Part shown: positions 61,225 to 64,000 of the stretch, one piece after another
How the letters are laid out: each line of letters starts with the position of its first letter
How positions within the stretch are numbered: position 1 is the stretch's first letter
Origin: Rubrolithibacter danxiaensis
GTDB lineage: Bacteria; Bacteroidota; Bacteroidia; Sphingobacteriales; Sphingobacteriaceae
Length of the DNA stretch: 64,000 nt
Reading direction: 5' to 3'
Assembly (NCBI RefSeq): GCF_047272945.1
Contig: NZ_JBKOPS010000007.1
Span: 224,368 to 288,367 of the forward strand
Position numbers and translations under genes: made by a program
Notes under the pieces: generated by a model
Databases searched by the model: none
Seen by the model: the letters and a program-made list of their open reading frames with translations, nothing else
What the model was told of the DNA's origin: nothing

Positions 61225-62274
61225 TCAGAAAGAATAAACCACTGCAATTAAAAATTGAGAGGCTTGTTTTGTCGTTGTGAGATTTTTCTTGAAGAAATTT
61301 TCATCTGAGCCGGAATCCAATCTGAATTCTGGTATCACAGTGAGGCCGCCTGCTTTTATATTAGCTGAAACAGTAAGAGCAGTGACAGAAGACCCCTCGG
61401 TTGTTGCTCCGGCTATTGTTACATCTTTTGTTTTGAAATACTCGCCCCGTAAACCTATTCCAAAGCTATCAGAAATTGAAAACTGAGGATACAAAGCAAT
61501 TCCGCTGAAGCCGCCATCGCTTTCATCAGGTCTGGTATAGTCTGCAGCATTCAATCCTAATTTAAATTTCTCTGAAATCTGATAAGCAGTTGTAAGATCA
61601 AATTCGGTTCCCGAAGGTTTTCCGGTGATTACATTTAAGTAAGCGCTCCATCCTTCTGCCGGAGCTAATGCTAATTGAGCACCAAAATCAGATACACCAT
61701 TAAAGTCCTGGTAGGTATTCCAGTCATCAAAAAGCCCAACCATTAAACTCACTTTTGGAGAAAATGTAAAGCTGGCTTTTATACCAGCGTTTTGAAAAGG
61801 GCCGTTTGTAAAAAGGTAAGATGTAGAGTAATTAAAATTTGCAGCCGGAGAAATTACTTCATATCCAATAAAAGTTCCCATGTATCCCGCTGTTAAAGAG
61901 AATTTTTCTGAAAAAGCATAGGTCATGTATAAATTCTGAATATGAAAACTGTTGTCAGCATTTGCAGTGTTTCCGCTTCCATTAGGTAAAGATTGAAACT
62001 GGCCTCTTGGACCAAAAGATACTTCGCCCACGAAGGATGCTTTTTTTACATTCTTCTTTAAGGCAATGTCAAGCATTCCAAGGGAAACAGAATTATTTTC
62101 ATTTGCAAAACTTGTTCCGATATTTCCCGGCATATAGCCTGAAAGATCATACTTATAATAAGCATCTGCAGAGCCTGAAATCATTAAAGGGGAAGTTGTT
62201 GCAGTCGAATCTTGCGCTTTTACAAGAGATACACTTCCGGCCGTCAGCATGAATAGTGTTAGTTTTTTTAACAT
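61225..62274 (-). CDS. Outer-membrane porin, BBP2-like
   Basis: A 349-residue outer-membrane beta-barrel: signal peptide ending VKAQ (residue 21), then a run of amphipathic strands (ISGSADAYYKYDLSGY, FSLTAGYMGTFIGYEVISPA, KVSLMVGLFDDWNTYQDFNG, LGLNAADYTRP) to a terminal Phe. It lies 53 bases after the ammonium transporter gene on the same strand, so it probably supplies the outer-membrane path for ammonium or small nitrogen compounds (inference from position). Confidence 0.82.
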   Translation of the reverse strand: MLKKLTLFMLTAGSVSLVKAQDSTATTSPLMISGSADAYYKYDLSGYMPGNIGTSFANENNSVSLGMLDIALKKNVKKASFVGEVSFGPRGQFQSLPNGSGNTANADNSFHIQNLYMTYAFSEKFSLTAGYMGTFIGYEVISPAANFNYSTSYLFTNGPFQNAGIKASFTFSPKVSLMVGLFDDWNTYQDFNGVSDFGAQLALAPAEGWSAYLNVITGKPSGTEFDLTTAYQISEKFKLGLNAADYTRPDESDGGFSGIALYPQFSISDSFGIGLRGEYFKTKDVTIAGATTEGSSVTALTVSANIKAGGLTVIPEFRLDSGSDENFFKKNLTTTKQASQFLIAVVYSF

Positions 62275-62327
62275 TGCTATAAATTATGGTTATTAAATAA
62301 GGGGTTTGATTTGGGGTTAAATCTTAA

Positions 62328-63737
62328 TTATTCATGATTGCTTTCAAAAACTTTAACTTCTTTTTCTACTATAATTCCGTTATCGCTAACAAGAAGAGTT
62401 CCCTGAACATATTTTTCGTTGTGCTGTGTGGCGTCTAATCCAAGTTCTTCTTCTTCTGAACTTACTCTGAGTGGCTGTATAAGATTTATTAATTTGAATA
62501 TGGCGAATGAGGCCGTAAAACTATATGCAACTACAATGACCAGACCTTTTAACTGCGTAATAAAGAATTCGATATTGCCGTAAAACAATCCATCATTACC
62601 GGCAGAATTTACTGCTTTTGTGGCAAAAACTCCGGTCAGGATCATACCTACCATACCCCCTAATCCATGACATGGAAATACGTCAAGCGTATCATCAAGT
62701 GTAGATTTTTGTTTATAATAAACAGCGAGGTTTGAAATTATTGCAGCGACAAAACCGATGAAGATACTTTGCGGAATAGCTACAAAGCCTGCAGCAGGAG
62801 TTATCGCAACTAACCCAACAACTGCTCCGATACAAAAACCAAGTACAGATGGTTTTTTACCCCTGATTACATCAAAAAACATCCAGGATAATCCGGCGGC
62901 GGCGGCGGCAGTATTGGTAGTTGCAAAAGCAGATACCGCTAATGAATTTGCTCCTAAGGCCGAACCTGCATTGAAACCAAACCATCCAAACCACAATAAG
63001 CCAGTACCAATTAAAACATATGGAATATTGGCGGGTGGAATTTCACGATGTTCCATATGAACTTTTCTTCTCTTCAACACCAACGCCCCTGCCAAAGCTG
63101 CACAACCGGCAGAAATATGCACTACTGTTCCTCCGGCAAAATCAAGAACGCCCATTTTAAACAAAAAACCTTCCGGCGACCAGGTCCAATGAGCGAGAGG
63201 CGCATATACAAACAAGCTGAAAAGAACGATAAATAAAATGTAGGAAGTAAAACGTATACGTTCAGCAACAGCTCCTACAACTAAACCGGGTGTAATTATT
63301 GCAAACATCAGCTGGAAAAGTGCGAACAACGTAAGGGGAATTGTAGGCGCAAGACTCCACGGTTCTCCCGAATTGACACCCTGAAAAAAGGCAAAAGTGG
63401 ACGGATTACCTATAAGCCCTAATCCGCCAACAGACTTGCCGAAACTAAGACTAAAACCTACCGCTATCCATAATACGCTTACTACACCTGCGGCCACAAC
63501 ACTTTTAATCATCGTTGAAATAACATTTTTCCGGTGAACCATTCCTCCATAGAAAAATGCCAGACCCGGAGTCATTAAAAACACCAGTGCTGTAGCAACA
63601 ATTATCCAGGCGATATCTGAAGGATTGTATTTTTCTCCTCCATTAAAATCAGGAAGAGCAGGAACAAAAATGGCAGTAAGAGCCACAGCAGCCAGAATTA
63701 AAAAAGGGGCTACTTGTTTAGTTGTAATTTTACTCAT
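62328..63737 (-). CDS. amt: Ammonium transporter Amt
   Basis: A 469-residue inner-membrane channel with about eleven helices. MTPGLAFFYGGMVHRKNVIS is the family signature near residue 55. The paired pore histidines are in FAGGTVVHISAGCAAL and in DVFPCHGLGGMVG. The N-terminus has an added helix before the core, and the C-terminus is a polar tail (SSEEEELGLDATQHNEK) that in other Amt proteins contacts the PII protein. No glnK gene is present in the window; upstream DNA ends at 64000 without one. Confidence 0.95.
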   Translation of the reverse strand: MSKITTKQVAPFLILAAVALTAIFVPALPDFNGGEKYNPSDIAWIIVATALVFLMTPGLAFFYGGMVHRKNVISTMIKSVVAAGVVSVLWIAVGFSLSFGKSVGGLGLIGNPSTFAFFQGVNSGEPWSLAPTIPLTLFALFQLMFAIITPGLVVGAVAERIRFTSYILFIVLFSLFVYAPLAHWTWSPEGFLFKMGVLDFAGGTVVHISAGCAALAGALVLKRRKVHMEHREIPPANIPYVLIGTGLLWFGWFGFNAGSALGANSLAVSAFATTNTAAAAAGLSWMFFDVIRGKKPSVLGFCIGAVVGLVAITPAAGFVAIPQSIFIGFVAAIISNLAVYYKQKSTLDDTLDVFPCHGLGGMVGMILTGVFATKAVNSAGNDGLFYGNIEFFITQLKGLVIVVAYSFTASFAIFKLINLIQPLRVSSEEEELGLDATQHNEKYVQGTLLVSDNGIIVEKEVKVFESNHE

Positions 63738-64000
63738 TTCTATTAATTTTTAAGTTTATATGAATTATTTTCCGATTTTACATAGCAAATATTAAAATAA
63801 AAATCATCTATAGCGAATTTTTGTTTAAAAAACTTAAAAATATGATAAATAATTACAATAAACTCAAAAATAAACAAGAAAAAAACGATAAATAGTAAAG
63901 ATTATAGGAAAAATTAACAGGTACGAATACTATCCTATGAGGGCAGTTTTACCATCAAATACAACGGATTTATTATAAATACATTCCAATCAGAAACTTT
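63738..64000. other. A/T-rich upstream region, no gene seen
   Basis: Very A/T-rich with poly-A stretches. It probably carries the amt promoter; TAATATTTGC on the minus strand near 63793-63802 is a partial -7 match. The window ends before any further gene. Confidence 0.4.

Noticed and set aside
1..64000. tRNA, rRNA, CRISPR, insertion sequence or phage genes
   Set aside because: None was seen by eye: no cloverleaf sequences, no regular short repeats with unique spacers, and no transposase or integrase motifs in any frame.

Overview
The window reads as chromosome of a Bacteroidota bacterium, most likely of the Chitinophagales/Sphingobacteriales type. The evidence is the gene order bamD - omega subunit - coaBC - DUF4835/PorD - recN, large CarboxypepD_reg-TonB receptors, signal peptides ending in ..AQ, few Shine-Dalgarno sites, and -7 boxes of the form TAnnTTTG. 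The genus is inferred from gene content, not proven. No rRNA, tRNA, CRISPR array, transposase or integrase was seen.

Layout. 0-9.8 kb: ordinary metabolic and envelope genes. These are a DUF6340-like lipoprotein, a luciferase-like flavin oxidoreductase, a MetA-family homoserine acyltransferase with the acetyl-CoA-type residue E111, a GH43 glycosidase, an SRPBCC plus DinB-like pair, a DUF2214 membrane protein and a TonB receptor. 9.8-11.8 kb: a gene-free stretch holding three complete tandem copies and one 5' fragment of a composite palindromic repeat. Next to it is an interleaved inverted-repeat block in front of an orphan HTH gene. 12.4-20.5 kb: a dehydrogenase/HEAT/cytochrome c gene broken by one stop codon, a Tat-exported sugar isomerase-like protein, a beta-propeller lipoprotein, a FecA-like receptor, and dispersed repeats. 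20.5-30 kb: GH95 and GH78 glycosidases flanking two small membrane proteins and an outer-membrane barrel gene with two frameshifts.

30-34 kb: a YbbAP-type ABC exporter divergent from a TesA-like esterase, as in E. coli. 34-43 kb: envelope and stress genes (PRC-barrel/DUF2382 protein, two look-alike small membrane proteins, RhlE-like helicase, Mqo, PH/SHOCT protein, MltD-like transglycosylase). 43-48 kb: an SDR enzyme, a sialate O-acetylesterase with a secreted alpha/beta hydrolase, and a WYL regulator. 48.4-54.3 kb: a core operon, bamD-rpoZ-coaBC-porD-recN, with fabI behind it. 54-60 kb: two small envelope proteins, ClpC and EttA. 60.7-63.7 kb: a YkuK-like protein and an Amt-porin pair.

The carbohydrate enzymes (GH43, GH95, GH78, sialate esterase, alpha/beta hydrolase) suggest use of branched plant or host glycans, but no susCD pair sits beside them. 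The part that ordinary gene content explains least is 9.98-11.6 kb. Its repeat units carry an end hairpin whose stem sequence changes from copy to copy while base pairing is kept, and the two ends of a unit are inverted relatives of each other.
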